From the NCBI GenBank assembly GCA_046593875.1, contig JBKJQQ010000120.1, positions 1 to 13,366 on the forward strand: a stretch of DNA of 13,366 bases. The letters are read 5' to 3'. Of the stretch, positions 7,274 to 13,366 are shown in pieces. The translations under genes and the position numbers were made by a program. The DNA comes from SCTD01 sp046593875 (GTDB taxonomy: Bacteria; Actinomycetota; Actinomycetes; Mycobacteriales; SCTD01). Below the pieces are notes generated by a model. The model was not told where the DNA came from and did not search any database. It saw nothing but the letters and a program-made list of their open reading frames with translations. Position 1 is the stretch's first letter. The number at the start of each line of letters is the position of its first letter.

Positions 7274-7878
7274 GACGCCTCCTTCACGATGTCGACGAAC
7301 AACCCGTGCACGCGGTCGTCGCCGGTGAGCTCCGGGTGGAACGACGTCGCCAGGACGTTGCGCTGGCGGACGGCGACGACCCTACCGGCGGCGGGCGAGC
7401 CGTCGGCCGGGACGCGAGCCAGGACGGTGACGCCGTCGCCGGTGCTCTCGACCCACGGGGCACGGATGAAGACGGCGTGCACCTCCCCGACGCCGGCGAA
7501 GGCCAGGTCGGTCTCGAAGCTGTCGACCTGACGGCCGAAGGCGTTGCGGCGCACGACGACGTCCAGACCGCCCACGCCCTGCTGGTCGGGGCGGCCGTCC
7601 AGCACCGAGTCGGCGAGCAGGATCATGCCGGCGCACGAGCCGTAGACGGGCAGGCCGTCCCGGACCACGGCCCGCAGCGGCTCGAGCAGGTCGAACACCT
7701 CGAGCAGCCGGCTGATGGTCGTGGACTCCCCGCCCGGCAGGACCAGTCCGTGCAGCCCGTCGAGGTCCGCGAGCCGCCGCACGTGGGTCGGCTCCGCGCC
7801 GGCGGTCCGCAGCGCCCGGTCGTGCTCGCGCACGTCCCCCTGCAGGGCCAGCACCCCGATTCGCGGTGCCGCGGGCAT
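7270..7878 (-). CDS. pdxT: Pyridoxal 5'-phosphate synthase glutaminase subunit PdxT
   Basis: PdxT hydrolyses glutamine and channels ammonia to PdxS for vitamin B6 (PLP) synthesis. The 202 residues form a class I glutamine amidotransferase: GVLALQGDVREH at the start, LPGGEST (47-53), nucleophile C82 in GSCAGMI, and H181/E183 in SFHPEL completing the Cys-His-Glu triad. ATG 7878 lies 2 bases after the pdxS stop with no clear ribosome binding site, pointing to translational coupling so the two subunits are made together. Its stop overlaps yebC. Confidence 0.96.
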
Positions 7879-7880
7879 GG

Positions 7881-8780
7881 TTACCAGCCGCGGGTGGCGA
7901 GCAGGTCGCCGGCGCCGAGGCTGTCGACGGAGATGCCGACCATCGCCTCGCCGAGCCCGCGGCTGACCTTGGCGATGCGCTCGGCGTCGGTGAAGTACGC
8001 CGTCGCCTCGACGCACGCGCGGGCCCGCGCCGAGGGGTCGCCGCTCTTGAAGATGCCGCTGCCGATGAAGACGCCGTCCGTGCCGAGCTGCATCATCATC
8101 GCCGCGTCGGCGGGGGTCGCCACGCCACCGGCGGTGAACATGACGACCGGCAGGCGCCCGAGCGAGGCGGTCTCGCGGACCAGGTCCACCGGCGCGGCCA
8201 TCAGCTTGGCAGCCTCGAAGAGCTCGGTCTCGTCCATGACGGTCAGGCTTCTGATCGCGCCCAGGATGGTGCGCAGGTGCGTGGTCGCCTGCGACACGTC
8301 GCCGGTGCCGGCCTCGCCCTTGGTGCGGATCATCGCGGCGCCCTCGGCGATGCGACGCAGGGCCTCGCCCAGGTTGGTCGCGCCGCAGACGAACGGCACG
8401 GTGAAGGCCCGCTTGTCGATGTGGTGCGCGTAGTCGGCCGGCGTCAGCACCTCGGACTCGTCGATGTAGTCGACGCCGATCGCCTGCAGCACCTGGGCCT
8501 CGACGAAGTGGCCGATGCGCGCCTTGGCCATCACCGGGATGGAGACGGCGGCCTGGATGCCGTCGATCATGTCGGGATCGCTCATGCGGGCCACGCCGCC
8601 GTCGCGGCGGATGTCGGCCGGCACCCGCTCCAGAGCCATGACGGCGACGGCGCCGGCGTCCTCCGCGATGCGCGCCTGCTCGGCGTCGACGACGTCCATG
8701 ATGACGCCGCCCTTGAGCATCTCGGCCATGCCGCGCTTGACGCGGTCGGTCCCGACTTCGGTGGCAGCGGTGTCAGTCAT
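7881..8780 (-). CDS. pdxS: Pyridoxal 5'-phosphate synthase lyase subunit PdxS
   Basis: PdxS builds PLP from ribose 5-phosphate, glyceraldehyde 3-phosphate and ammonia supplied by PdxT, as a (beta/alpha)8 barrel that assembles into dodecamers. The 299 residues are full length. Visible active-site residues are D29 (GVIMDV), K86 (PVMAKARIGHF) and K154 (IRTKGEAGTGDV), the two lysines that carry the covalent intermediates. GGVATPADAAMMMQLGTDG and FKSGDP form the phosphate-binding C-terminal part. ATG 8780 has a distant GAGG about 10 bases upstream. It appears to head its own transcript, with a candidate -10 and a leader hairpin in the 76 bases after the lipoprotein gene. Confidence 0.97.
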   Translation of the reverse strand: MTDTAATEVGTDRVKRGMAEMLKGGVIMDVVDAEQARIAEDAGAVAVMALERVPADIRRDGGVARMSDPDMIDGIQAAVSIPVMAKARIGHFVEAQVLQAIGVDYIDESEVLTPADYAHHIDKRAFTVPFVCGATNLGEALRRIAEGAAMIRTKGEAGTGDVSQATTHLRTILGAIRSLTVMDETELFEAAKLMAAPVDLVRETASLGRLPVVMFTAGGVATPADAAMMMQLGTDGVFIGSGIFKSGDPSARARACVEATAYFTDAERIAKVSRGLGEAMVGISVDSLGAGDLLATRGW

Positions 8781-8808
8781 GGCGGCGGTTCCTCGCGTTC
8801 GGAGCAGC

Positions 8809-8826
8809 CCGCGCGGGTGCGCGCGG
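8809..8826 (-). promoter_or_regulatory. GC-rich hairpin in the pdxS leader
   Basis: CCGCGC (8809-8814) and GCGCGG (8821-8826) pair with a 6-base loop, and one wobble and one further pair extend it on the minus transcript. It lies between the candidate -10 and the pdxS start. It may act as a terminator for the upstream lipoprotein transcript or as a leader structure. It does not resemble a known riboswitch. Confidence 0.3.
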
Positions 8827-8834
8827 ACAACTCC

Positions 8835-8840
8835 ATCGTA
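8835..8840 (-). promoter_or_regulatory. Candidate -10 element for pdxS
   Basis: The minus strand reads TACGAT, matching TANNNT, in the gap between the lipoprotein stop and pdxS. It would give a leader of roughly 45-50 bases. No good -35 at standard spacing. Confidence 0.35.
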
Positions 8841-8856
8841 GGCGTCCGGACCCGAG

Positions 8857-9915
8857 TCAGCCCACCGTGAGCTTCTGCCCGGCGGGCACCAGGAGCAGCA
8901 GCGTCGGGCCGGGCTTGAGGGGCAGGTCGCGCCCCTTGTCGTCGAGGAAGCGGGTGCCGGTGTGCGGCGCGATCCGGCGCCAGGTCCCGGACAGGCGGCG
9001 ACCGTCGCGCAGCACGGCGACGGCGCCCTTGCCGACCGTCGAGGTGTAGGGGGTGGGGTTGCCGACGACGTCGACGTACTTGCTGTTGCGGATCTGGACG
9101 TGCTGGACGACGACGTTGGTCGGCGCGTAGCCCTGCATGCGGTCGCCGTCCTGCAGGACCGCGTAGCGCCCGGACGCGGCGTCGTACTGCACGCTGACCT
9201 TGGAGATCTCGGAGAAGCGCACGGATGCCTTCGGCGCGGCGAAGCCGGCGCCGGCCGGGAGCGGGGCGAAGCGCAGGCCGATGTCGCGGGCCTTGGTGCC
9301 CGACGGCTTGGTCTTGTCGATCTTCTCGGGCGAGCTGAAGAAGTTGAAGGCGTCGCGGCGCTTCTCGGCCTTCCGGTAGGGAGCAGGCACGGTGTCGAAG
9401 GACACGTCGAGCACGATGCCGTTCTTCTCGGCCCGGGCCACCGTCGCGAGCACGCCGGTGTTGCCGCCGGACGCGCCGAGCGCCACCTTGCCGAACTGCT
9501 GCAGCAGCTCGATGTCGCCCTCGCGGACGCTGCGGATCGGGCCGACCTCGTTGCCGGTGGCCGGCGCGTAGACCGCCAGGAACCGGGTGGCGCCGCCCTC
9601 CATCAGCTCCTGGTAGACCAGCGCCGCCTCGCCGAGGCCGCGGAAGAACGGCCGTGCCAACGGCGAGTTGTCGATCTTCATCGCGACGACGTTGCCGGTC
9701 GGCATCGGCGCGGTGCCGGTGAGCGGGCTGACCTTCGCGGCCGCCGGCTTCGGGGCGACGGGCTTGGCGACCGGCGTCGCGGACGGGACCGCCGACGGGG
9801 TCGGCTGCTCCTTCGCGGACGGCTCCGCGGCGGCGCCCCCGCAGGCGGCCAGCAGGACGAGGGAGGACAGCAGCGCAGCGGTCGAGCGGGTACGAGAGGG
9901 GGTCGTCGCGGGCAC
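8857..9915 (-). CDS. DUF3048 (YerB-type) lipoprotein
   Basis: The 352-residue protein has a lipoprotein signal: basic start, hydrophobic TAALLSSLVLL and lipobox LAAC with C25. A Pro/Ala-rich linker (about 30-60) follows. The rest matches the DUF3048 pattern: VAMKIDNSPLARPFFRGLGEA, ALVYQELMEGGATRFLAVY and VGPIRSVREGD in the N-terminal domain, and a C-terminal domain (about 235-345) with TVGKGAVAVLRDGRRLSGTW and GPTLLLLVP. It should be anchored outside the membrane. The family has no firmly known function, and a role in the cell envelope is only a guess. GTG 9915 has no Shine-Dalgarno. A TAGCGT 6 bases upstream suggests leaderless translation. It sits alone between the PIM operon and pdxS. Confidence 0.88.
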   Translation of the reverse strand: MPATTPSRTRSTAALLSSLVLLAACGGAAAEPSAKEQPTPSAVPSATPVAKPVAPKPAAAKVSPLTGTAPMPTGNVVAMKIDNSPLARPFFRGLGEAALVYQELMEGGATRFLAVYAPATGNEVGPIRSVREGDIELLQQFGKVALGASGGNTGVLATVARAEKNGIVLDVSFDTVPAPYRKAEKRRDAFNFFSSPEKIDKTKPSGTKARDIGLRFAPLPAGAGFAAPKASVRFSEISKVSVQYDAASGRYAVLQDGDRMQGYAPTNVVVQHVQIRNSKYVDVVGNPTPYTSTVGKGAVAVLRDGRRLSGTWRRIAPHTGTRFLDDKGRDLPLKPGPTLLLLVPAGQKLTVG

Positions 9916-9921
9916 GACGCA

Positions 9922-9927
9922 ACGCTA
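9922..9927 (-). promoter_or_regulatory. Candidate -10 for leaderless lipoprotein mRNA
   Basis: The minus strand reads TAGCGT, then 6 bases, then GTG 9915. With no ribosome binding site in the 52-base gap, transcription starting at the G of GTG is plausible. The same hexamer precedes ruvC. Confidence 0.45.
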
Positions 9928-9967
9928 CGTCGCGATCCGGTCGATCCCGCGCAGGACCGCCCGCGCA

Positions 9968-10462
9968 TCACACCGCCGTGTCGTCGATCTCGAAGAACAG
10001 CGGCATGTCACGGCGCCCGGCCAGCCGCAGCACTCGTGGGATCCGGCGGAAGCGCATGGCCCGGGTGTCCGTGACCGCCGCGTTGTGGAACGAGCGGGCC
10101 AGCCCGACCCGGTTGGAGGCCGTCTCCAGCTCGGCGAGCGCGGCCTCGCCGGCGGCGTCGTGCACGAGCATCGGCAGCGAGGCCTTCAGCGCGCGGGACA
10201 GGTCGTTCTCGAGCATCTCGCGACCGTCCGCGGTCGCCTCGAGCGCCGCCGTGGCGGCCCGGTCGAGGGCCGGCCCGGCGCTGGGGTCCTCGAGGTGCGC
10301 GGCGACCGCCCGGGCCGCAGCGGCGCGACGTGCCAGCGCAGCGTCGAGCGCGGCCCACGCGGCGTCGACGCGGGCGTGCAGCCGGTCCAGCCGCCCAGCC
10401 GTCCAGCTCAGGTAGACGCCGAGGAGGAAGGCGATCCCGGCGATCCACAGCAGCGTGCTCAT
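9968..10462 (-). CDS. LemA-like small membrane protein, last gene of the PIM operon
   Basis: The 164-residue protein has one N-terminal transmembrane helix (about 3-20, TLLWIAGIAFLLGVYLSW), then a long Ala/Arg/Leu-rich helical region beginning DRLHARVDAAWAALDAALARR, the pattern seen at the start of LemA-type helical bundles. Near the end NRVGLARSFHNAAVTDTRAMRF and MPLFFEIDD resemble the LemA YN-AV-Y-R and FEI segments. ATG 10462 overlaps the pimA stop as ATGA. M. tuberculosis has a membrane protein gene, Rv2609c, in this position downstream of pimA, but I cannot show homology from here. Position suggests a link to PIM or envelope synthesis. The biochemical role is unknown. Being a real gene is likely; the LemA relation is moderate. 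Confidence 0.72.
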   Translation of the reverse strand: MSTLLWIAGIAFLLGVYLSWTAGRLDRLHARVDAAWAALDAALARRAAAARAVAAHLEDPSAGPALDRAATAALEATADGREMLENDLSRALKASLPMLVHDAAGEAALAELETASNRVGLARSFHNAAVTDTRAMRFRRIPRVLRLAGRRDMPLFFEIDDTAV

Positions 10463-11685
10463 CGGCGCGCCCGCTCCGACATCCAGCGGCGCAGCGTGGT
10501 CACCAAGCGGCCGGCGTCATCGTCGTCGTCGTCGCCCGGGGGCAGGGCGGCCTCGAAGCTGGCGTCGACCGCGACCGGGGCTGCGACGGCGACGGTCTCG
10601 TAGACCTCGACGATCTGGCGGGTGACGGTCGACCAGTCGTAGGCCCGGACCGCGCGGCGGCCGGCCTCGGCCAGGCGCGCGCGTCGCTCGGGGTCCTGCA
10701 GCAGCGCCCCGAGCCCGGCAGCCAGTGCTCCGGCGTCGCGCACCGGGACCAGCACGCCGGCGCGCCCGTCCTCGAGCACCCGACGGAAGGCCTCGAGGTC
10801 GCTCGCGACAACCGGCGTCCCGGTGGCCATCGCCTCGACCAGCACGATGCCGAACGACTCGCCATGGGTGTTCGGCGCGCAGTAGACGTGACCGCTGGCG
10901 AAGACACGCGGCTTGTCCTGCTCGCTCACCAGACCGAGCAGCTCGACCCGGTCGCGCAGTGACGGGGGTATGGCCTCGCGCACGTCGTCGACGTCACCCG
11001 GGCCGGCGACCAGCAGCCGCACGTCGGGCACCAGGCTGACCAGCTCGGGCAGCGCCTCGAGCAGCACCGCCAGCCCCTTGCGCTGCTCGTCGATGCGGCC
11101 GAGGAAGACAACGGTGGGGCGGTCGTCACGGCCGTCCAGCGGCCGGGCGCCGGTGAAGCGCGCGACGTCGACGCCGTTGGGGATCAGGACGGCGTCGCCG
11201 CCGAGGTGCTCGACCACCACCCGCCGAGCCGCGGGTGAGACCGCGATGCGACCGATGACCTTCTCCAGCGCGGGCTGCAGGGCGGTGCCGAACACCTGCA
11301 GCGCCCGGCTGCGGGCCGTCGCGGTGTGGAAGGTCGCAACGATCGGCCCGCTCGCGGCGAAGCAGGCCAGCATGGACACGCTCGGCACGGTCGGCTCGTG
11401 CACGTGCAGCACGTCGAAGCCGCCGTCGCGCAGCCACCGGCGGGTCCGCTTCAGCGAGAGGGGTCCGAAGACCAGCCGTGCCACCGAGCCGTTGTACGGG
11501 ACGGGGACGGCCCGTCCGGCCGGCACGACGTACGACGGGAGGTCCGCGCGGTCGGGCTCGTCGACCGGGCTGAGCACCGAGACGTCGTGGCCGAGCGCGA
11601 GCAGGTTGTCCGCGAGGTCGCGCACGTGCGCCTGGACGCCGCCGGGGACGTCCCAGGTGTACGGACAGGCGATCCCGATCTTCAC
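10459..11685 (-). CDS. pimA: Phosphatidylinositol alpha-mannosyltransferase PimA
   Basis: PimA adds the first mannose from GDP-mannose to the inositol 2-position of phosphatidylinositol on the inner face of the membrane, the committed step to PIMs and related lipoglycans. This is a 408-residue GT-B, GT4-family enzyme. It starts KIGIACPYTWDVPGGVQ with the glycine loop (15-17), keeps PYNGSVARL (63-71), HVHEPTVPS (95-103), the catalytic-type His H120 (ATFHTATA), GRIDEQRKG (196-204, R197 and K203) and HGESFGIVLVEA (274-285, E276). The C-terminal tail carries a run of six Asp (385-390). GTG 11685 overlaps the patA stop as GTGA and has GGAG 5 bases upstream. Position after patA and pgsA supports the call over other GT4 enzymes. 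Confidence 0.95.
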   Translation of the reverse strand: MKIGIACPYTWDVPGGVQAHVRDLADNLLALGHDVSVLSPVDEPDRADLPSYVVPAGRAVPVPYNGSVARLVFGPLSLKRTRRWLRDGGFDVLHVHEPTVPSVSMLACFAASGPIVATFHTATARSRALQVFGTALQPALEKVIGRIAVSPAARRVVVEHLGGDAVLIPNGVDVARFTGARPLDGRDDRPTVVFLGRIDEQRKGLAVLLEALPELVSLVPDVRLLVAGPGDVDDVREAIPPSLRDRVELLGLVSEQDKPRVFASGHVYCAPNTHGESFGIVLVEAMATGTPVVASDLEAFRRVLEDGRAGVLVPVRDAGALAAGLGALLQDPERRARLAEAGRRAVRAYDWSTVTRQIVEVYETVAVAAPVAVDASFEAALPPGDDDDDDAGRLVTTLRRWMSERARR

Positions 11686-12584
11686 CTGCTCTCCAGGTCG
11701 TCCAGCCAGAGGCGCTGCAGCATGTGCCAGTCCTGCGGGTGCCGGGCGATCGCGGACGCGAACGCCGTCGCCATGGCCTGCGTCATCGTCGCCACGTCGG
11801 TGTGCGCGACCTCCGGGTGGAAGACGCACTCCCACCCGTCGTCCCGGAAGGACAGCGTCGTCGGGATCAGGGTCGCGCCGGTGCGCAGCGCGAGGCTCGC
11901 TGGACCGGCTGCCATCCGCGCGGTCGCCCCGAAGAAGTCCACGTCCACGCCGCGGGCCGTGAGGTCGCGGTCGGCCAGCAGGCACAGCGTCCCGCCCGCC
12001 TCGAGCCGCTCCACCAGGACGTCGAACACCGGTCGGTCGCCGCCGGTCAGCGGCAGCACCTCCATGCCGAGCGACTCGCGGAAGGCCACGAAGCGGTCGT
12101 AGACCGACTCCGGCTTCAGCCGCTCGGCGACGGTGGTGAACGGCACGCCGGTCGCGCCGCACCATGCACCGGCGTGATCCCAGTTGCCGCTGTGCGGCAG
12201 GGCCAGGATCGTGCCGCGGTCGCCGGCGACGGCAGCCCGCATCCGGTGCTCATCGACGGTGTGCATGCCGGCGACGACGCGCTCGGTCGAGGTGACCGGC
12301 AGCCGGAACACCTCGCACCAGTAGCGGGCGTAGGACCGCAGGGCGTCCCGGGTGAGGACGTCCAGGTCGGCAGTGTCGTCTCCCGCCCACCCGGCGACCC
12401 GGGCGAGATTGCTGCGGAGCCTGTCGACGCCCTTGCCGCCCCGCCGGTGCGCCAGGTCGGCCCCGGCCCGGAACAGCCTGTGGGCCAGCGCATCCGGGAG
12501 CGCCCGCACCAGCGCCCAGCCGGTCGCGTAGGCGGCGTCGGTGGCGCGGCCCTGCAGGAGGGAGGCGACGTCCTGAGGGCCCAC
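11682..12584 (-). CDS. patA: Phosphatidylinositol mannoside acyltransferase (PatA-like)
   Basis: The product should transfer a fatty acyl chain from acyl-CoA to a mannose of PIM1/PIM2 at the cytoplasmic membrane face. The 300-residue protein belongs to the HtrB/LpxL-type lysophospholipid acyltransferase family. The catalytic HX4D-type motif is HSGNWD (H131, D136). Conserved features include RYWCEVFRLP (87-96), LADRDLTARGVDVDFFGA (203-220) and GPASLALRTGATLIP. GTG 12584 shares its first G with the pgsA stop (TAGTG). There is no clear ribosome binding site, so translation is probably coupled. It is sandwiched between pgsA and pimA, as in mycobacteria, which separates it from generic lipid A-type acyltransferases. 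Confidence 0.92.
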   Translation of the reverse strand: MGPQDVASLLQGRATDAAYATGWALVRALPDALAHRLFRAGADLAHRRGGKGVDRLRSNLARVAGWAGDDTADLDVLTRDALRSYARYWCEVFRLPVTSTERVVAGMHTVDEHRMRAAVAGDRGTILALPHSGNWDHAGAWCGATGVPFTTVAERLKPESVYDRFVAFRESLGMEVLPLTGGDRPVFDVLVERLEAGGTLCLLADRDLTARGVDVDFFGATARMAAGPASLALRTGATLIPTTLSFRDDGWECVFHPEVAHTDVATMTQAMATAFASAIARHPQDWHMLQRLWLDDLESR

Positions 12585-13192
12585 TACGGCGTGAGCGCGG
12601 CCTGGCGGCGGACCTCGAGCAGCCGCTGCACCACCGTGACGGCGGAGGCGGCGGCCAGCAGCCAGAGCCCGACGTCCAGCGCGACCTCCAGTCCGAGGCC
12701 GGCCAGCAGCGTGCCGAGGAGCACGAGGATCAGCCGCTCCGCGCGCTCGGCGAGCCCGACGTCGCAGGTCATGCCGAGCCCCTCCGCGCGGGCCTTGGCG
12801 TAGCTGACGATGCTTCCGGCGACCAGGCAGAACAGCGCCACCGCTCCGAGCAGCCGGTCGTCACCGTCGCCGGTGAACCACAGGACCAGTCCGCTGAAGA
12901 TGGCGGCGTCGGCAACCCGGTCGCAGGTGCTGTCGAGCCAGGCACCGAAGCGGCTCGTCCGGCCGAGCCGGCGGGCCATCGCCCCGTCGACCAGGTCGGT
13001 CAGCACCGAGAAGAAGACGATCGCCGTGCCGGTGAAGAACATGCCGCGCGGGAAGAACACGAGAGCACCGACCAGCACGCCGAGCGTGCCGGCGACGGTG
13101 ACCGCATCGGGGCTGACGCCGGTGCGCAGCAGCGTCGAGGCCACCGGGTCGACCACGCGAGCCAGGGCCGGGCGCACGCGCAGGTTGAGCAT
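12584..13192 (-). CDS. pgsA: Phosphatidylinositol phosphate synthase (CDP-alcohol phosphotransferase)
   Basis: This integral membrane enzyme joins CDP-diacylglycerol to inositol 1-phosphate, giving the phosphatidylinositol phosphate precursor for PI and PIMs. The 202 residues contain the full CDP-alcohol phosphotransferase motif at 66-91: D66, D69-G70, A73-R74, G83, D87 and D91 (DLVDGAMAR ... FGAWLDSTCD). About six hydrophobic segments surround it, including VTVAGTLGVLVGALVFF and LILVLLGTLLAGLGL. ATG 13192 is chosen because homology starts at MLNLRVRPALARVVDP. The frame stays open upstream but is Arg/Pro/Ser-rich without membrane character. First gene of pgsA-patA-pimA-lemA-like. Context favours the inositol phosphate enzyme over phosphatidylglycerophosphate synthase. 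Confidence 0.94.
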   Translation of the reverse strand: MLNLRVRPALARVVDPVASTLLRTGVSPDAVTVAGTLGVLVGALVFFPRGMFFTGTAIVFFSVLTDLVDGAMARRLGRTSRFGAWLDSTCDRVADAAIFSGLVLWFTGDGDDRLLGAVALFCLVAGSIVSYAKARAEGLGMTCDVGLAERAERLILVLLGTLLAGLGLEVALDVGLWLLAAASAVTVVQRLLEVRRQAALTP

Positions 13193-13229
13193 CGGGGTCC
13201 GTCCGGTCGGGGCAGGGCTGCTGCGCCGG

Positions 13230-13235
13230 ACGATA
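13230..13235 (-). promoter_or_regulatory. Candidate -10 element for the PIM operon
   Basis: The minus strand reads TATCGT, matching TANNNT, 37 bases upstream of the pgsA ATG in the 118-base divergent gap. A -35 at normal spacing is not convincing. This gap otherwise holds only a short CCGGG-GCA-CCCGG inverted repeat (13237-13249). Confidence 0.35.
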
Positions 13236-13310
13236 GCCGGGGCACCCGGTCTCGACCTGAACCCCGGGCAGCGGGAGGGTGGTGCCCCCGTCCGACGAGA
13301 GGAGCCCGCC

Positions 13311-13366
13311 GTGCGCGCCGCTGCCGGGACCGCTCCCGAGCCACGGGAGCCCGCCCGCGTGCGCAA
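13311..13366 (+). CDS. Start of a divergent ORF, cut by window edge
   Basis: A plus-strand GTG at 13311 has a strong GAGAGGAG (13297-13304) 6 bases upstream and reads 18 open codons (MRAAAGTAPEPREPARVR) to the edge. Too little is present to identify it. The ribosome binding site and the divergent arrangement make a gene start plausible, which would mark the end of the leftward gene run. Confidence 0.45.
   Translation, partial: MRAAAGTAPEPREPARVR

Noticed and set aside
8962..10074. Long plus-strand open frames opposite the lipoprotein and opposite pdxS/pdxT (also 7306-8433 and 7866-8870)
   Set aside because: All are antisense to well-supported genes, lack domains, and show the repetitive Gly/Arg/Asp/Val composition of GC-rich shadow frames.
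13193..13366. Extension of PgsA to the window edge
   Set aside because: The frame stays open, but the residues are Arg/Ser/Pro-rich with no membrane segment, and the family start matches ATG 13192.

Overview
This window is a stretch of high-GC actinobacterial chromosome. All assigned genes except one partial ORF at the right edge lie on the minus strand. The best evidence for an actinomycete is the trio pgsA, patA and pimA, which starts phosphatidylinositol mannoside (PIM) synthesis. The wider order (pgsA-patA-pimA ... pdxS-pdxT-yebC ... ruvC-ruvA-ruvB-yajC ... apt-relA) is, from memory, the same backbone as Mycobacterium tuberculosis Rv2612c to Rv2583c. The genus cannot be read from the sequence.

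Reading in the direction of transcription (right to left): (1) 13192-9968 is an overlapping PIM operon: pgsA, patA, pimA and a small LemA-like membrane protein. (2) 9915-8857 is a DUF3048 (YerB-type) lipoprotein, possibly translated from a leaderless mRNA. (3) 8780-6521 is pdxS-pdxT-yebC: the two subunits of pyridoxal phosphate synthase followed by a translation/transcription factor. (4) 6414-6196 is a short ORF encoding only the C-terminal half of a response-regulator receiver domain. (5) 6116-3124 is ruvC-ruvA-ruvB-yajC-apt, headed by a perfect 18-bp LexA/SOS palindrome. (6) 3050-660 is the bifunctional (p)ppGpp synthetase/hydrolase relA. (7) 557-1 is the N-terminal part of a tyrosine recombinase cut by the window edge. 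At 13311 a divergent plus-strand ORF begins and runs off the right edge.

Many genes are coupled by 4-base stop/start overlaps: ATGA at ruvA/ruvB, pdxT/yebC and pimA/lemA-like; GTGA at ruvC/ruvA and patA/pimA; TTGA at yajC/apt; and a 1-base TAGTG junction at pgsA/patA. The most notable departure from the usual layout is that secD and secF, normally between yajC and apt, are absent: yajC runs straight into apt. The other items worth a second look are the half receiver, the recombinase beside relA, and several intergenic hairpins or palindromes. I do not see a convincing new defence or metabolic system. Most of the window is well-conserved housekeeping DNA.
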